From assembly GCF_013408145.1 (NCBI RefSeq), contig NZ_JACBZI010000001.1, positions 434,001 to 498,000 on the forward strand: a stretch of DNA of 64,000 bases, given 5' to 3'. Shown here in pieces: positions 54,084 through 63,000 of the stretch. The notes beneath the pieces were generated by a model. That model did not search any database, was not told where the DNA came from, and saw only the letters and a list, made by a program, of their open reading frames with translations. Position 1 is the stretch's first letter; every line of letters starts with the position of its first letter. A program made the position numbers and the translations under genes. Source of the DNA: Nocardioides marinus (GTDB lineage: Bacteria; Actinomycetota; Actinomycetes; Propionibacteriales; Nocardioidaceae).

Positions 54084-55007
54084 ATGAGCCCTCTCCCTCC
54101 GGTGGTCGCGGTGGTCGGGGCCACCGCCGCCGGCAAGACCGGGCTCTCCCTGGACCTCGCCGAGGCACTCGGTGGGGAGGTGGTGAACACCGATGCGATG
54201 CAGCTGTACCGGGGCATGGACGTCGGGACCGCCAAGTTGCCGCCCCACGAGCGCCGCGGCATCCCGCACCACCTGCTGGACACCCTGGAGGTGACCGAGC
54301 CGGCGACGGTGGCGGAGTTCCAGGGGCAGGCGCGTGCAGTGATCACCGAGCTCCGCGGCCGTGGCGTCACGCCGGTGCTGGTGGGCGGCTCGGCGCTCTA
54401 CACGCGAGCGGTGCTCGACGAGTTCGAGTTCCCCGGCACCGACCCGGCGGTGCGGGCGCGGCTCGAGGCGGAGCTCGCGGAGGTGGGGTCCGCAACGATG
54501 CACGCCCGGCTCGCCGAGGTCGACCCCGAGTCGGCCTCGCGCATCCTGGTCGAGAACGGCCGCCGCGTCGTCCGGGCCCTGGAGGTCGTCGAGATCACCG
54601 GCCGACCGTTCAGCGCCACGCTGCCCCGCCTGGAGTACGTCGACCCGCGCACCGTCCAGGTGGGCGTCGACATCGACCGGCCCACCCTGGACACGCGGAT
54701 CGAGCAGCGGGTCGGGGAGATGTTCGCGGCCGGCTTCGTGACGGAGGTGGAGCGGCTTCTGGCGCGCGGGCTCGCGCAGGGGCGTACCGCCTCCCGGGCC
54801 ATCGGCTACCCCGAGGTCGCCGCCCACCTGGCCGGCGAGCTGTCGCTGGACGAGGCGCGCGAGCGCACGGTGGTCGCCACCCGCCGCTTCGCGCGTCGCC
54901 AGGACGCGTGGTTCCGCAAGGACCCGCGCATCCACTGGGTGCGCTTCGACGACCCCGACCGGGTCGCTGGCGCACTGTCGGCGGTCTCCGCTGTCATGGA
55001 GCCATGA
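54084..55007 (+). CDS. miaA: tRNA dimethylallyltransferase
   Basis: The 307-aa enzyme adds a dimethylallyl group to A37 of UNN-reading tRNAs, the substrate of MiaB. It has P-loop VVGATAAGKTGLSLDLA, NTDAMQLYRGMDVGTAKLPP, PHHLLDTLEV and VGGSALYTRAVLD. Start ATG 54084. It overlaps the following reductase-like gene by ATGA. Confidence 0.97.
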   Translation: MSPLPPVVAVVGATAAGKTGLSLDLAEALGGEVVNTDAMQLYRGMDVGTAKLPPHERRGIPHHLLDTLEVTEPATVAEFQGQARAVITELRGRGVTPVLVGGSALYTRAVLDEFEFPGTDPAVRARLEAELAEVGSATMHARLAEVDPESASRILVENGRRVVRALEVVEITGRPFSATLPRLEYVDPRTVQVGVDIDRPTLDTRIEQRVGEMFAAGFVTEVERLLARGLAQGRTASRAIGYPEVAAHLAGELSLDEARERTVVATRRFARRQDAWFRKDPRIHWVRFDDPDRVAGALSAVSAVMEP

Positions 55008-55579
55008 CGCGCACGCACTTCTACACCGCCACCACCCTCGACGGGTACATCGCCGACGAGCACGACTCGCTGGAGTGGCTGATGTCCCAGGAGCACGAGG
55101 AGGGCGGCCCGCTCGACTACGCCACCTTCATCGCGGGCATCGGGGCCCTGGCCATGGGCGCCACGACCTACGAGTGGGTGCGCGCGCACCTGGAGTCCGG
55201 TGGGGCGGGGGAGCCCGACGGCGGGGAGCCCGGCGCCTGGCCGTACGCCCAGCCCACCTGGGTCTTCACCCACCGGGACCTGCCGGTCATCGAGGGCGCC
55301 GACGTGCGCTTCGTGCAGGGTGACGTCGAGCCGGTGTGGCAGGAGATGGCGGCGGCCGCCGGTGACAAGGACGTCTGGATCGTCGGCGGGGGCGGGCTGG
55401 CGGCCGACTTCGCCGAGGCCGGTCACCTCGACCGGCTGCTGCTCTCCATCGCGCCCGTGACCCTGGGGGCGGGTCGGCCGTTGTTCCCGCGACCGTTCGA
55501 CCTGAGGCTGGTCGAGCTGGCACAGCACGGAGCGTTCGCCTGCGCGATCTACGACGTGGTGGGCCCGCGAGGCGCCTAG
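55004..55579 (+). CDS. RibD/dihydrofolate-reductase-fold protein
   Basis: The 191-aa protein has the DHFR/RibD C-terminal fold: HFYTATTLDGYIADEHDSLEWL, ALAMGATTYEWVRA, DVWIVGGGGLAADFAEAGHLD and LSIAPVTLGAGRPLFP. Members bind NADPH; most are of unknown substrate. Coupled to miaA by ATGA. It is not a true folA: the folate-contact residues of DHFR are absent. Confidence 0.9.
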   Translation: MTRTHFYTATTLDGYIADEHDSLEWLMSQEHEEGGPLDYATFIAGIGALAMGATTYEWVRAHLESGGAGEPDGGEPGAWPYAQPTWVFTHRDLPVIEGADVRFVQGDVEPVWQEMAAAAGDKDVWIVGGGGLAADFAEAGHLDRLLLSIAPVTLGAGRPLFPRPFDLRLVELAQHGAFACAIYDVVGPRGA

Positions 55580-55614
55580 GGTCGGCCGCACGCCGCCCGC
55601 CCGAAAGGCTCCCC

Positions 55615-57468
55615 ATGCGCATCCTGCGTCGCGCCCCGCTGGCCCTCGTCCCCGCTCTCGCCGCGCTGGCCCTGGCGCCCGTGGCCCCCCAGGCGGTGGC
55701 CGACCCGACCACACCGGCTCCGGTCACCGAGCCGGCCCCGCGGGCCGTGACCAGGCTCGCGACCGACGAGGGCACCGGCGGTGCCGTGACCTCGGTCGAC
55801 CCCGAGGCCACCCGGATCGGGCTGAAGGTCCTGGAGAGCGGGGGCAACGCCGTCGACGCAGCCGTCGCCACCGCCGCCGCCCTGGGCGTCACCGAGCCGT
55901 TCAGCGCCGGCATCGGCGGGGGCGGCTACCTCATGCGGCTCGACGGCAGGACCGGCAAGGTCCTGACCATCGACGGTCGCGAGTCGGCGCCGTCGAGGTC
56001 GCCCAAGCGCACCATGTTCCTCGACCCGGCCACCGGCGACCCCTACCCCTTCTACCCCGACCTGGTCACCAGCGGCCTGGCCGTGGGCACCCCCGGCACC
56101 GTGGCCACCTGGGAGGAGGCGCTGGAGCGCTGGGGGAGCCGGTCGATGCGGACCCTGCTGCGCCCGGCCGCCGAGCTGGCCCGCGACGGCTTCGAGGTCG
56201 ATCGGACCTTCGCCGAGCAGGTCGAGGCCAACGCCGACCGGTTCGCCCAGATCGGCTCCACCGCCGCGCTCTTCCTGCCCGACGGCCAGACGCCGGCCGT
56301 GGGCTCCACCTTCCGCAACCCCGGCCTGGCGAAGACCTACGACCAGATCGGCCGGCAGGGGGCGAAGGCGTTCTACCGCGGCCGGATCGCCCGCAACATC
56401 GTCCGGACCGTCAAGGCGCCGCCGGTGCTCGACGGCGACCTGCCGGTGCCGCCGGGCCACCTGCGCGAGAAGGACCTCAAGACCTACGACGTCCGGGTGC
56501 GCAAGCCGCTGACCCTGGACTACCGCGGCTTCGAGGTGCACGGCATGGGCTCCTCCTCCAGCGGGGGCAGCACCGTCGGCCAGGCGCTGGCCATCCTCGA
56601 GCGGATGCCGCTGTCGAGCTGGACCGACGAGCGGGTCCAGCACGCCGTCCTCGAGGCGAGCGCGCTCGCCTTCGCCGACCGGGCCGCCTACGTCGGCGAC
56701 CGCGACTTCGTGAAGGTCCCCGACGAGGCGCTGCTGGACCCGGAGTACGCCGACGAGCGGCTCTGCGCGGTGTCGATGGCCCAGGCCACGCCCAAGCCGC
56801 TCGACGCCGGCGACGTGCGCCGCTATGACGGCCGGTGCGAGCCGGGCGCCGAGCGCGAGGGCACCTCGGTCGAGGCCGAGGACCACGAGAACACCGAGAC
56901 CACGCACCTGGTCGTCACCGACCGCTGGGGCACCGTCGTGTCCTACACGCTGACCATCGAGCAGACCGGTGGCGCCGGCATCGTGGTGCCCGGTCGCGGC
57001 TTCCTGCTCAACAACGAGCTCACCGACTTCAGCCTCACCTGGAAGCGCCGCGACCCCAACCGCGTCGAGCCCGGCAAGCGCCCGCGCAGCTCGATGGCGC
57101 CCACCATCGTCACCGAGAAGGGCAAGCCGCTGGTGGCGCTGGGCTCGCCCGGTGGCTCCACCATCATCACCACGGTGCTCGGGCTGCTGGTCGACTTCAT
57201 CGACCGCGGCCAGACGCTCGAGGACGCCGTCGCCGCCCCGCGCGCCACCCAGCGCAACACGGTGTGGGTCGACGCCGAGCCGGCCTGGCTCGAGGCGTGG
57301 GGCGGTGACCTGGAGCCCTTCGGGCACCTGCTGCGGGAGACCACGCTGCCCGGCGGGGAGATCGGCGCTGCCACCGGCATCGAGTTCCTGCGCGGCAAGC
57401 AGGTGATCGCCGTCGCCGAGCCGGTACGCCGCGGGGGCGGTGACGCGCGGGTCGTCGACCGACGCTGA
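55615..57468 (+). CDS. ggt: Secreted gamma-glutamyltransferase
   Basis: The 617-aa Ntn-hydrolase precursor has a Sec signal (residues 1-29), large-subunit motifs (VLESGGNAVDAAVATAAALGVTEPFSAGIGGGGYLMRLDG) and autoprocessing nucleophile Thr429 in HENTETTHLVVTDRWG. The small subunit contains RPRSSMAPTIV and the GSPGGSTIITT oxyanion region. It cleaves gamma-glutamyl compounds such as glutathione outside the cell. ATG 55615; TAGGGT lies 33 nt upstream. Confidence 0.95.
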   Translation: MRILRRAPLALVPALAALALAPVAPQAVADPTTPAPVTEPAPRAVTRLATDEGTGGAVTSVDPEATRIGLKVLESGGNAVDAAVATAAALGVTEPFSAGIGGGGYLMRLDGRTGKVLTIDGRESAPSRSPKRTMFLDPATGDPYPFYPDLVTSGLAVGTPGTVATWEEALERWGSRSMRTLLRPAAELARDGFEVDRTFAEQVEANADRFAQIGSTAALFLPDGQTPAVGSTFRNPGLAKTYDQIGRQGAKAFYRGRIARNIVRTVKAPPVLDGDLPVPPGHLREKDLKTYDVRVRKPLTLDYRGFEVHGMGSSSSGGSTVGQALAILERMPLSSWTDERVQHAVLEASALAFADRAAYVGDRDFVKVPDEALLDPEYADERLCAVSMAQATPKPLDAGDVRRYDGRCEPGAEREGTSVEAEDHENTETTHLVVTDRWGTVVSYTLTIEQTGGAGIVVPGRGFLLNNELTDFSLTWKRRDPNRVEPGKRPRSSMAPTIVTEKGKPLVALGSPGGSTIITTVLGLLVDFIDRGQTLEDAVAAPRATQRNTVWVDAEPAWLEAWGGDLEPFGHLLRETTLPGGEIGAATGIEFLRGKQVIAVAEPVRRGGGDARVVDRR

Positions 57469-57529
57469 GCCGGGCCGGCCGCCCAGCCCATGGGTCGGCT
57501 CGGGTGCCGGCCGCGCGGGCCCAGCGGCG

Positions 57530-57535
57530 TACCGT
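57530..57535 (+). promoter_or_regulatory. -10 hexamer, leaderless PPOX gene
   Basis: TACCGT ends 6 nt before GTG 57542. Confidence 0.55.
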
Positions 57536-57541
57536 GGGCGG

Positions 57542-58198
57542 GTGAGCAGCACCCTCCCCGCCCCTGACCGCACCGGCGCCGACTGGCCGAGCGTGGACTC
57601 CGTCGACGCGCTCGTCGCGCTGCTGGGCGAGCCGACCGCACGTGCCCGCGACAAGGGTCGCGACCGGCTGCTGGAGGTGGACCGGGACTGGCTGGCGGCG
57701 GCGCCGTTCTGCGTGCTCTCGACCGCCGACGCGACCGGTCGCTGCGACGCCTCACCGAAGGGCGATCCCGCCGGGATGCTGACCCACGTGCTCGACGACC
57801 AGACGATCGCGATCGCCGAACGGCCGGGCAACCGGCGGGCCGACGGGTACCGCAACATCCTGCAGAACCCCCACGTCGGGCTGCTGTTCCTCATCCCGGG
57901 CCGGGGCGACACGCTGCGGGTGAACGGGCGCGCCCGACTGGTCACCGACGCCCCCTTCTTCGACGAGATGGCCGTGCGCGGCGCCCGGCCGGTGCTGGCC
58001 GTCGTCGTGGAGGTGGAGGAGGTCTTCTTCCACTGCGCGAAGGCGTTCCTGCGCTCGGGGCTGTGGCAGCCGGAGACCTGGGAGCCGGAGGCGGTCGTGC
58101 CGCGCCGCGCCGTCATCGCCTCGACGGTCGAGGGTGCCGGCCCGGTGGAGGAGCTCGACCGCTACTACGGGCCGTCCTACGCGGAGGGGCTCTACTGA
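57542..58198 (+). CDS. PPOX-type FMN flavoprotein (MSMEG_1061-like)
   Basis: The 218-aa split-barrel flavoprotein has FCVLSTADATGRCDASPKGDPAGM, IAIAERPGNRRADGYRNILQNPHVGLLFLIPGRGDTLRVNGRA and FFHCAKAFLRSGLW, the pattern of MSMEG_1061-family FMN-dependent PPOX proteins. Cytoplasmic; substrate unknown. The stop overlaps dapF start (TGATG), so the two are co-translated. Confidence 0.9.
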   Translation: MSSTLPAPDRTGADWPSVDSVDALVALLGEPTARARDKGRDRLLEVDRDWLAAAPFCVLSTADATGRCDASPKGDPAGMLTHVLDDQTIAIAERPGNRRADGYRNILQNPHVGLLFLIPGRGDTLRVNGRARLVTDAPFFDEMAVRGARPVLAVVVEVEEVFFHCAKAFLRSGLWQPETWEPEAVVPRRAVIASTVEGAGPVEELDRYYGPSYAEGLY

Positions 58199-59025
58199 TG
58201 TACCCCTTCCTCAAGGGGCACGGCACCGAGAACGACTTCGTGCTGCTGCCCGACCACGACGGCACCGTCCACGGTGGCCTGTCGCCCGAGGCCTGGTCGG
58301 CGCGGGTGCGCGCGGTGTGCGATCGGCGCGCCGGCATCGGGGGCGACGGTGTGCTGCGGGTGGTGCGCGGCGAGGACGGCCACTGGTTCATGGACTACTG
58401 GAACGCCGACGGGTCGGTCTCGGAGATGTGCGGCAACGGCATCCGGGTCTTCGCGCGGCACCTGGTCGCCGAGGGACTGGTCCCCGGCGACGAGCCGATC
58501 CCCGTCCAGACCCGCGACGGTCTGAAGACGATCGTCGTGGACGGCGAGGACATCACCGTCGACATGGGTGAGCCGCAGGTGCTGGGGCAGACCGCGGTGT
58601 CGATCGGTCGCTCGACCTGGGCGGCCACGCACGTCGACATGGGCAACCCCCACGCGGTGGCCTTCGTGGAGTCCCTCGACCCGACCGGGCCGGTGGGCTC
58701 GTTGCTGACCTCGCCGGAGTTCGACCCCGCGGTGTACCCGCACGGGGTCAACGTCGAGCTCGTCGTGCCGCTGGCGCCCGGGCACGTCGCCATGCGGGTG
58801 CACGAGCGGGGCTCCGGGGAGACCCGCTCCTGCGGCACCGGCGCCTGCGCGGTCGCGGTCGCCGCCGCCCTGCGCGACGGGGTCGGCCGGGACGGGACCG
58901 GTCTGGGCTCGGCGTACACCGTCGACCTGCCCGGCGGCACCCTGCGCATCGAGTGGACCGAGGCCGGACGGATCCTCATGACCGGCCCGGGCGTGATCGT
59001 GGCGCGCGGGGAGACCGGTCTGTAG
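58198..59025 (+). CDS. dapF: Diaminopimelate epimerase
   Basis: The 275-aa enzyme converts LL- to meso-diaminopimelate for lysine and peptidoglycan. Both catalytic cysteines are present: Cys78 in EMCGNGIRVFAR and Cys212 in RSCGTGACAVAVAA. GTENDFV and MGNPHAV are intact. Position between miaA and hflX is conserved in actinobacteria. Coupled to the PPOX gene by TGATG. Confidence 0.97.
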   Translation: MYPFLKGHGTENDFVLLPDHDGTVHGGLSPEAWSARVRAVCDRRAGIGGDGVLRVVRGEDGHWFMDYWNADGSVSEMCGNGIRVFARHLVAEGLVPGDEPIPVQTRDGLKTIVVDGEDITVDMGEPQVLGQTAVSIGRSTWAATHVDMGNPHAVAFVESLDPTGPVGSLLTSPEFDPAVYPHGVNVELVVPLAPGHVAMRVHERGSGETRSCGTGACAVAVAAALRDGVGRDGTGLGSAYTVDLPGGTLRIEWTEAGRILMTGPGVIVARGETGL

Positions 59026-59035
59026 GGGAAGGTCT

Positions 59036-59049
59036 GACTGATGTCAGTC
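59036..59049. promoter_or_regulatory. GACTGA-NN-TCAGTC dyad, copy A
   Basis: Perfect 6-bp arms around TG, inside a larger AAGGT...ACCTT symmetrical block (59028-59056). Possible operator for the SDR gene, or part of the dapF terminator. Confidence 0.6.
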
Positions 59050-59097
59050 CAACCTTGCGCTGCGCGGTCGAACCTTCGACCGCCATCGCGAAGGTCT

Positions 59098-59111
59098 GAC
59101 TGACATCAGTC
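59098..59111. promoter_or_regulatory. GACTGA-NN-TCAGTC dyad, copy B
   Basis: Same arms around CA, inside block 59090-59119 (GAAGGT ... ACCTTC). A third palindrome, GCGGTCGAAC/CTTCGACCGC (59064-59083), lies between the copies. About 80 bp upstream of the SDR promoter. Confidence 0.6.
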
Positions 59112-59189
59112 GAACCTTCCCCCACCCGACCGTGACAGTGGAACTGTCCCGATCATCGACCCGCGGGTGACGCAGGTCTCCCCACCCGC

Positions 59190-59195
59190 TAGGTT
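59190..59195 (+). promoter_or_regulatory. -10 hexamer, leaderless SDR gene
   Basis: TAGGTT ends 7 nt before ATG 59203; GTGACG 18 bp further upstream is a plausible -35. Confidence 0.6.
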
Positions 59196-59202
59196 CCGGG
59201 CC

Positions 59203-59979
59203 ATGGACATCACCGGATCCACCGCCATCGTCACCGGCGGCGCCTCGGGCATCGGCGCGGCCGCCGCCCGCCAGCTGGCCGCCAAGGGTGCCACCGTCGT
59301 CATCGCCGACCTCCAGGCCGACAAGGGCGAGGCCCTGGCCGAGGAGATCAAGGGCGTCTTCGCCCAGGTCGACGTGACCAACACCGACCAGATCAAGGCC
59401 GCCGTCGACGCCGCCACCGCCATCGCGCCGCTGCGCGCGGTCGTGAACTCCGCCGGCATCGGCTGGGCCCAGCGCACCATCGGCCGCGACGGCGAGTTCG
59501 ACTCCGCCCACGACCTCGAGGCCTACCGCAAGGTGATCGCGATCAACCTGATCGGCACCTTCGACATGACCCGCCTCGCGGCGACCGCGATGAGCCGCAA
59601 CGAGCCCGACGCCGACGGCTGCCGCGGCGCCATCGCCAACCTGACGAGCGTCGCCGCCTTCGACGGCCAGATCGGCCAGGCGGCGTACTCCTCCTCCAAG
59701 GGTGGCGTCGTCGGCATGACCCTGCCGGTCGCGCGCGACCTGTCCTCGGCGGGCATCCGCCTCAACACCATCGCCCCCGGGCTCATCGACACCCCGATCT
59801 ACGGCGAGGGCGAGGCGTCGGAGGCGTTCAAGGCCAAGCTGGGCGAGAGCGTGCTCTTCCCCAAGCGCCTGGGGCGCCCGGACGAGCTGGCGAGCATGGT
59901 CGTGGAGACCATCACCAACTCCTACATGAACGCCGAGGTCATCCGCGTCGACGGCGGCATCCGGATGCCTCCGAAGTGA
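59203..59979 (+). CDS. SDR oxidoreductase, 3-hydroxyacyl-CoA dehydrogenase type II-like
   Basis: The 258-aa SDR has [28 protein letters not shown], catalytic Ser in [20 protein letters not shown] with Tyr-x3-Lys, and the closing [16 protein letters not shown]. The length and [14 protein letters not shown] segment match HSD17B10-like 3-hydroxyacyl-CoA dehydrogenases. Transcribed alone between two dyads and a strong terminator. Confidence 0.93.
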   Translation: MDITGSTAIVTGGASGIGAAAARQLAAKGATVVIADLQADKGEALAEEIKGVFAQVDVTNTDQIKAAVDAATAIAPLRAVVNSAGIGWAQRTIGRDGEFDSAHDLEAYRKVIAINLIGTFDMTRLAATAMSRNEPDADGCRGAIANLTSVAAFDGQIGQAAYSSSKGGVVGMTLPVARDLSSAGIRLNTIAPGLIDTPIYGEGEASEAFKAKLGESVLFPKRLGRPDELASMVVETITNSYMNAEVIRVDGGIRMPPK

Positions 59980-59995
59980 GCTCCTGATCCTCGAG

Positions 59996-60039
59996 TCGTG
60001 CCCCTCAGCGCGCGCCATGGCGCCCGCTGAGGGGCACGA
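59996..60039. terminator. 15-bp-stem terminator after SDR
   Basis: Arms TCGTGCCCCTCAGCG (59996-60010) and its exact complement (60025-60039) enclose a 14-nt, itself palindromic, loop. Confidence 0.85.
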
Positions 60040-60055
60040 CCCATGTCCGGGCTCC

Positions 60056-60061
60056 TAGGCT
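60056..60061 (+). promoter_or_regulatory. -10 hexamer, leaderless methyltransferase gene
   Basis: TAGGCT ends 6 nt before GTG 60068. Confidence 0.55.
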
Positions 60062-60067
60062 GGGGGC

Positions 60068-60691
60068 GTGAGCCACGACGAGGACTTCTTCGAGCCCGCC
60101 AGCTGGGACGAGCGCTACTCCGCGGAGGAGAAGATGTGGAGCGGCAGGGCCAACCCGCAGCTGGTCGCGGAGGCCGGTCGGCTGACCCCCGGCACCGCCC
60201 TGGATCTCGGCTGCGGGGAGGGCGGTGACGTCATCTGGCTGGCCCAGCAGGGCTGGCGCGTGACCGGCGCCGACTTCTCCGCCAAGGGCCTCGAGCGCGC
60301 CGCCGCCCACGCGGCCGAGTCGGGCGTCGCCGACCGGTGCGACTGGTGGCAGGTCGACGCCCGGACCTTCGAGGCCGGCGGGCGCGAGTTCGACCTGGTC
60401 ACCACCCACTTCCTGCACCCGCCGGAGGGCAGCATCGTCGACGTCGTACGCCGCCTCGCGCCGGCCGTCGCACCCGGTGGCCACCTGCTCGTGGTCGGCC
60501 ACGCCCCCTCCGAGACCTTCCACCGCCACGACGAGAAGCGGCTGCGGGCGATGTGGCACAGCACCGACCTGCTGCCCGCGCTGCCCGAGGGGTTCGAGGT
60601 CGTCGTCGCCGAGGAGCGCCCACGCACCGTCACCCGCGACGGCCGCGAGATGGAGATCGAGGACGCCACGCTGCTGGCCCGCCGCGCCTGA
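60068..60691 (+). CDS. Class I SAM-dependent methyltransferase
   Basis: The 207-aa protein has SAM motif ALDLGCGEGGDVIWLAQQGW, VTGADFSAKGLERA, DLVTTHFLHPP and a Rossmann C-terminus. FFEPASWDERYSAEEKMWSGRANPQLV at the start is typical of thiopurine/tellurite-resistance-like methyltransferases. Small-molecule target unknown. Confidence 0.9.
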   Translation: MSHDEDFFEPASWDERYSAEEKMWSGRANPQLVAEAGRLTPGTALDLGCGEGGDVIWLAQQGWRVTGADFSAKGLERAAAHAAESGVADRCDWWQVDARTFEAGGREFDLVTTHFLHPPEGSIVDVVRRLAPAVAPGGHLLVVGHAPSETFHRHDEKRLRAMWHSTDLLPALPEGFEVVVAEERPRTVTRDGREMEIEDATLLARRA

Positions 60692-60701
60692 GCCGGCTGC
60701 G

Positions 60702-60751
60702 GGGACGTCATACGGACGGGACGTCCGCTGCCGCGGGGCGTATGACGTCCC
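60702..60751. terminator. 13-bp-stem hairpin between convergent genes
   Basis: Arms GGGACGTCATACG (60702-60714) and CGTATGACGTCCC (60739-60751) pair perfectly over 24 nt. Serves the methyltransferase and the kinase-like gene. Confidence 0.8.
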
Positions 60752-60769
60752 ACGGTGGGCCGGGCACCC

Positions 60770-61357
60770 TCAGAGATCGATGACCAGGTCGGCCCGCTCG
60801 GCGGCGGCCTCGACCAGCGCGGCGTTCGGGTCGTCGACGGCACGCACCCACGCCTCGGCCTCGGCGGCCGTCTTGCCGAACGTCACGTGCCGGGCCAGCA
60901 GCCGCTCGCGGCGCAGGGCGGGGTCGACCCGCAGGTGCCAGACCGCGTCCAGCTGCGCGCGCACCGCCGCCCACCGGGGCTCGTCGAGCAGCAGGTAGTT
61001 GCCCTCGGTCACCACGAGGCCGGCCGACCCCGGGACCGGCAGTGCCCCCGCCAGCGGCTGCTCGAGGTCGCGCTCGAACGCCGGGGCCATCACCAGCGGC
61101 TCGCGGCCGCGGACCCGGGCCAGCAGGGCGGCGTACCCCTCGGCGTCGAAGGTCTCCGGTGCGCCCTTGCGCCCGAGCAGTCCGCGCCGCGAGAGCTCGA
61201 CGTCGGCGAGGTGGAAGCCGTCCATCGGCACGACCACCGCACCCCACGAGCGCGCCAACGCGGCGGCGAGCGTCGACTTCCCGACCCCGGGGGCACCGGT
61301 GAGTCCGAGCAGGCGTCCGGGCACGCGGGAGCGCAGGTCGTCGAGGTCGAGGTCCAT
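60770..61357 (-). CDS. P-loop nucleoside/pantothenate-kinase-like protein
   Basis: The 195-aa protein starts at ATG 61357 and has Walker A LLGLTGAPGVGKSTLAAAL, VVPMDGFHLADVELSRRG (acidic substrate site), FDAEGYAALLARVRG and VTEGNYLLLDEPRW. This is the uridine kinase/YggC/fructose-kinase-like branch of the phosphoribulokinase family. It phosphorylates a sugar or nucleoside hydroxyl; substrate unknown. Divergent from hflX by 55 bp. Confidence 0.92.
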   Translation of the reverse strand: MDLDLDDLRSRVPGRLLGLTGAPGVGKSTLAAALARSWGAVVVPMDGFHLADVELSRRGLLGRKGAPETFDAEGYAALLARVRGREPLVMAPAFERDLEQPLAGALPVPGSAGLVVTEGNYLLLDEPRWAAVRAQLDAVWHLRVDPALRRERLLARHVTFGKTAAEAEAWVRAVDDPNAALVEAAAERADLVIDL

Positions 61358-61398
61358 GCGTGGGAGTAAACCCGTTCGCCGCGGCGTTGAAGGAGACC

Positions 61399-61404
61399 TA
61401 CGCT
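61399..61404 (+). promoter_or_regulatory. -10 hexamer and SD of hflX
   Basis: TACGCT ends 8 nt before ATG 61413 and is followed directly by GGAGG. Either a leaderless promoter or a coincidence with a normal ribosome site. Confidence 0.4.
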
Positions 61405-61412
61405 GGAGGTAT

Positions 61413-62900
61413 ATGAGCAACGCACACGACTTCTCCCTCGACACCGAGCTGGACGAGACCGAGGACTGGGACGAGCCCGAGGACTTCGAGTCCGGGTACG
61501 CCGACGAGCCCGACCCCGAGGAGCCGACGGTCGGCGCGATGGAGCTGGCCGAGCGGCACCAGCTGCGCCGGGTCGCCGGGCTGCGCACCGAGCTCGAGGA
61601 CATCACCGAGGTCGAGTACCGCCAGCTCCGGCTCGAGCGGGTCGTGCTGGTCGGGGTGTGGACCTCGGGCACCACGCAGGACGCCGAGAACTCGATGGCC
61701 GAGCTCGCCCTGCTCGCCGAGACCGCCGGCTCGGAGGTGCTCGAGGCGATCTACCAGCGCCGGCAGAGCCCCGACCCCGCGACGTACGTCGGGCGCGGCA
61801 AGGTCGAGGCGATCGGCGAGATCGTCCGCGCGACCGGGGCCGACACCGTCATCTGCGACGGCGAGCTCGCCCCCAGCCAGCTGAGGAACCTCGAGGACAA
61901 GCTCAAGGTCAAGGTCGTCGACCGGACCGCGCTGATCCTCGACATCTTCGCCCAGCACGCGAAGTCCAAGGAGGGCCAGGCGCAGGTCGAGCTGGCCCAG
62001 CTGCAGTACATGAAGCAGCGCCTGCGCGGCTGGGGTGGCAACCTCTCGCGCCAGGCCGGCGGCCGGGCGGCCGGCGGTGAGGGCATCGGTGGTCGAGGCC
62101 CCGGTGAGACCAAGATCGAGACCGACCGGCGCCGGATCAACGACCGGATCGCCAAGCTGCGCCGCGAGCTCAAGCACATGAAGGTCACCCGTGACGCCAA
62201 GCGCAGCCAGCGCCAGGCCAACCAGGTGCCGAGCGTCGCGATCGCCGGCTACACCAACGCCGGCAAGTCCAGCCTGCTCAACCAGCTCACCAGCGCGGGC
62301 GTGCTGGTCGAGGACGCGCTGTTCGCGACCCTGGACCCGACCACCCGGCGCACCACCACCGCCGACGGGCGCGTCTACACCATGAGCGACACGGTCGGCT
62401 TCGTGCGGCACCTGCCGCACCAGCTGGTCGAGGCGTTCCGCTCGACCCTGGAGGAGGTCGCCGACGCCGACCTGCTGCTGCACGTCGTCGACGGGTCCCA
62501 CCCGGACCCGGAGGGCCAGATCGCGGCGGTGCGCGAGGTGCTCGCCGACATCGACGCCACCGACGTGCCCGAGCTGATCGTCATCAACAAGGCCGACGCC
62601 GCCGACCCGATGGTCATCGCGCGGCTGCAGGCGCGCGAGCCGCACACGGTCGTGGTCTCGGCGAGGACCGGCCAGGGCATCGCCGAGGCGCTGGCCCGCG
62701 TGGAGTCCGAGCTGCCCCGCCCGGCGGTCGAGTTCGAGGTGCTGCTGCCCTACAGCCGCGGCGACCTGGTCGACAAGATCCACCGCGTCGGCGAGATCGA
62801 GTCGATGGAGCACACCGGCGACGGGACGCTCGTGCGCGGACGCGCGAGCGAGTCCCTGGCCGGCGAGCTGGCGGCGTACGCCGTCACGCCGCAGGCCTGA
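61413..62900 (+). CDS. hflX: Ribosome-associated GTPase HflX
   Basis: The 495-aa GTPase splits stalled ribosomes under stress. It has the HflX N-domain (RQSPDPATYVGRGKVEAIGE, ICDGELAPSQLRNLEDKL), the helical Gly-rich segment GGRGPGETKIETDRR, and G motifs GYTNAGKSSLLNQL (G1), TRRTT (G2), DTVGFVRHLP (G3) and INKADAAD (G4). An acidic N-terminal extension of about 45 residues precedes the core. Synteny with dapF and miaA is conserved. Confidence 0.97.
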   Translation: MSNAHDFSLDTELDETEDWDEPEDFESGYADEPDPEEPTVGAMELAERHQLRRVAGLRTELEDITEVEYRQLRLERVVLVGVWTSGTTQDAENSMAELALLAETAGSEVLEAIYQRRQSPDPATYVGRGKVEAIGEIVRATGADTVICDGELAPSQLRNLEDKLKVKVVDRTALILDIFAQHAKSKEGQAQVELAQLQYMKQRLRGWGGNLSRQAGGRAAGGEGIGGRGPGETKIETDRRRINDRIAKLRRELKHMKVTRDAKRSQRQANQVPSVAIAGYTNAGKSSLLNQLTSAGVLVEDALFATLDPTTRRTTTADGRVYTMSDTVGFVRHLPHQLVEAFRSTLEEVADADLLLHVVDGSHPDPEGQIAAVREVLADIDATDVPELIVINKADAADPMVIARLQAREPHTVVVSARTGQGIAEALARVESELPRPAVEFEVLLPYSRGDLVDKIHRVGEIESMEHTGDGTLVRGRASESLAGELAAYAVTPQA

Positions 62901-62912
62901 GGCCCGCCGGGG

Positions 62913-62940
62913 CCGTGGCCGGAGCACGATCCGGTCACGG
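62913..62940. terminator. Hairpin terminator after hflX
   Basis: Arms CCGTGGCCGG (62913-62922) and CCGGTCACGG (62931-62940) pair with one mismatch over an 8-nt loop. Confidence 0.6.
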
Positions 62941-63000
62941 TTCGGCGCGCAAGCGCGGCTTCGGCTGCGTGCGGGGGCCATCGGGCCGCACCATGGACCC

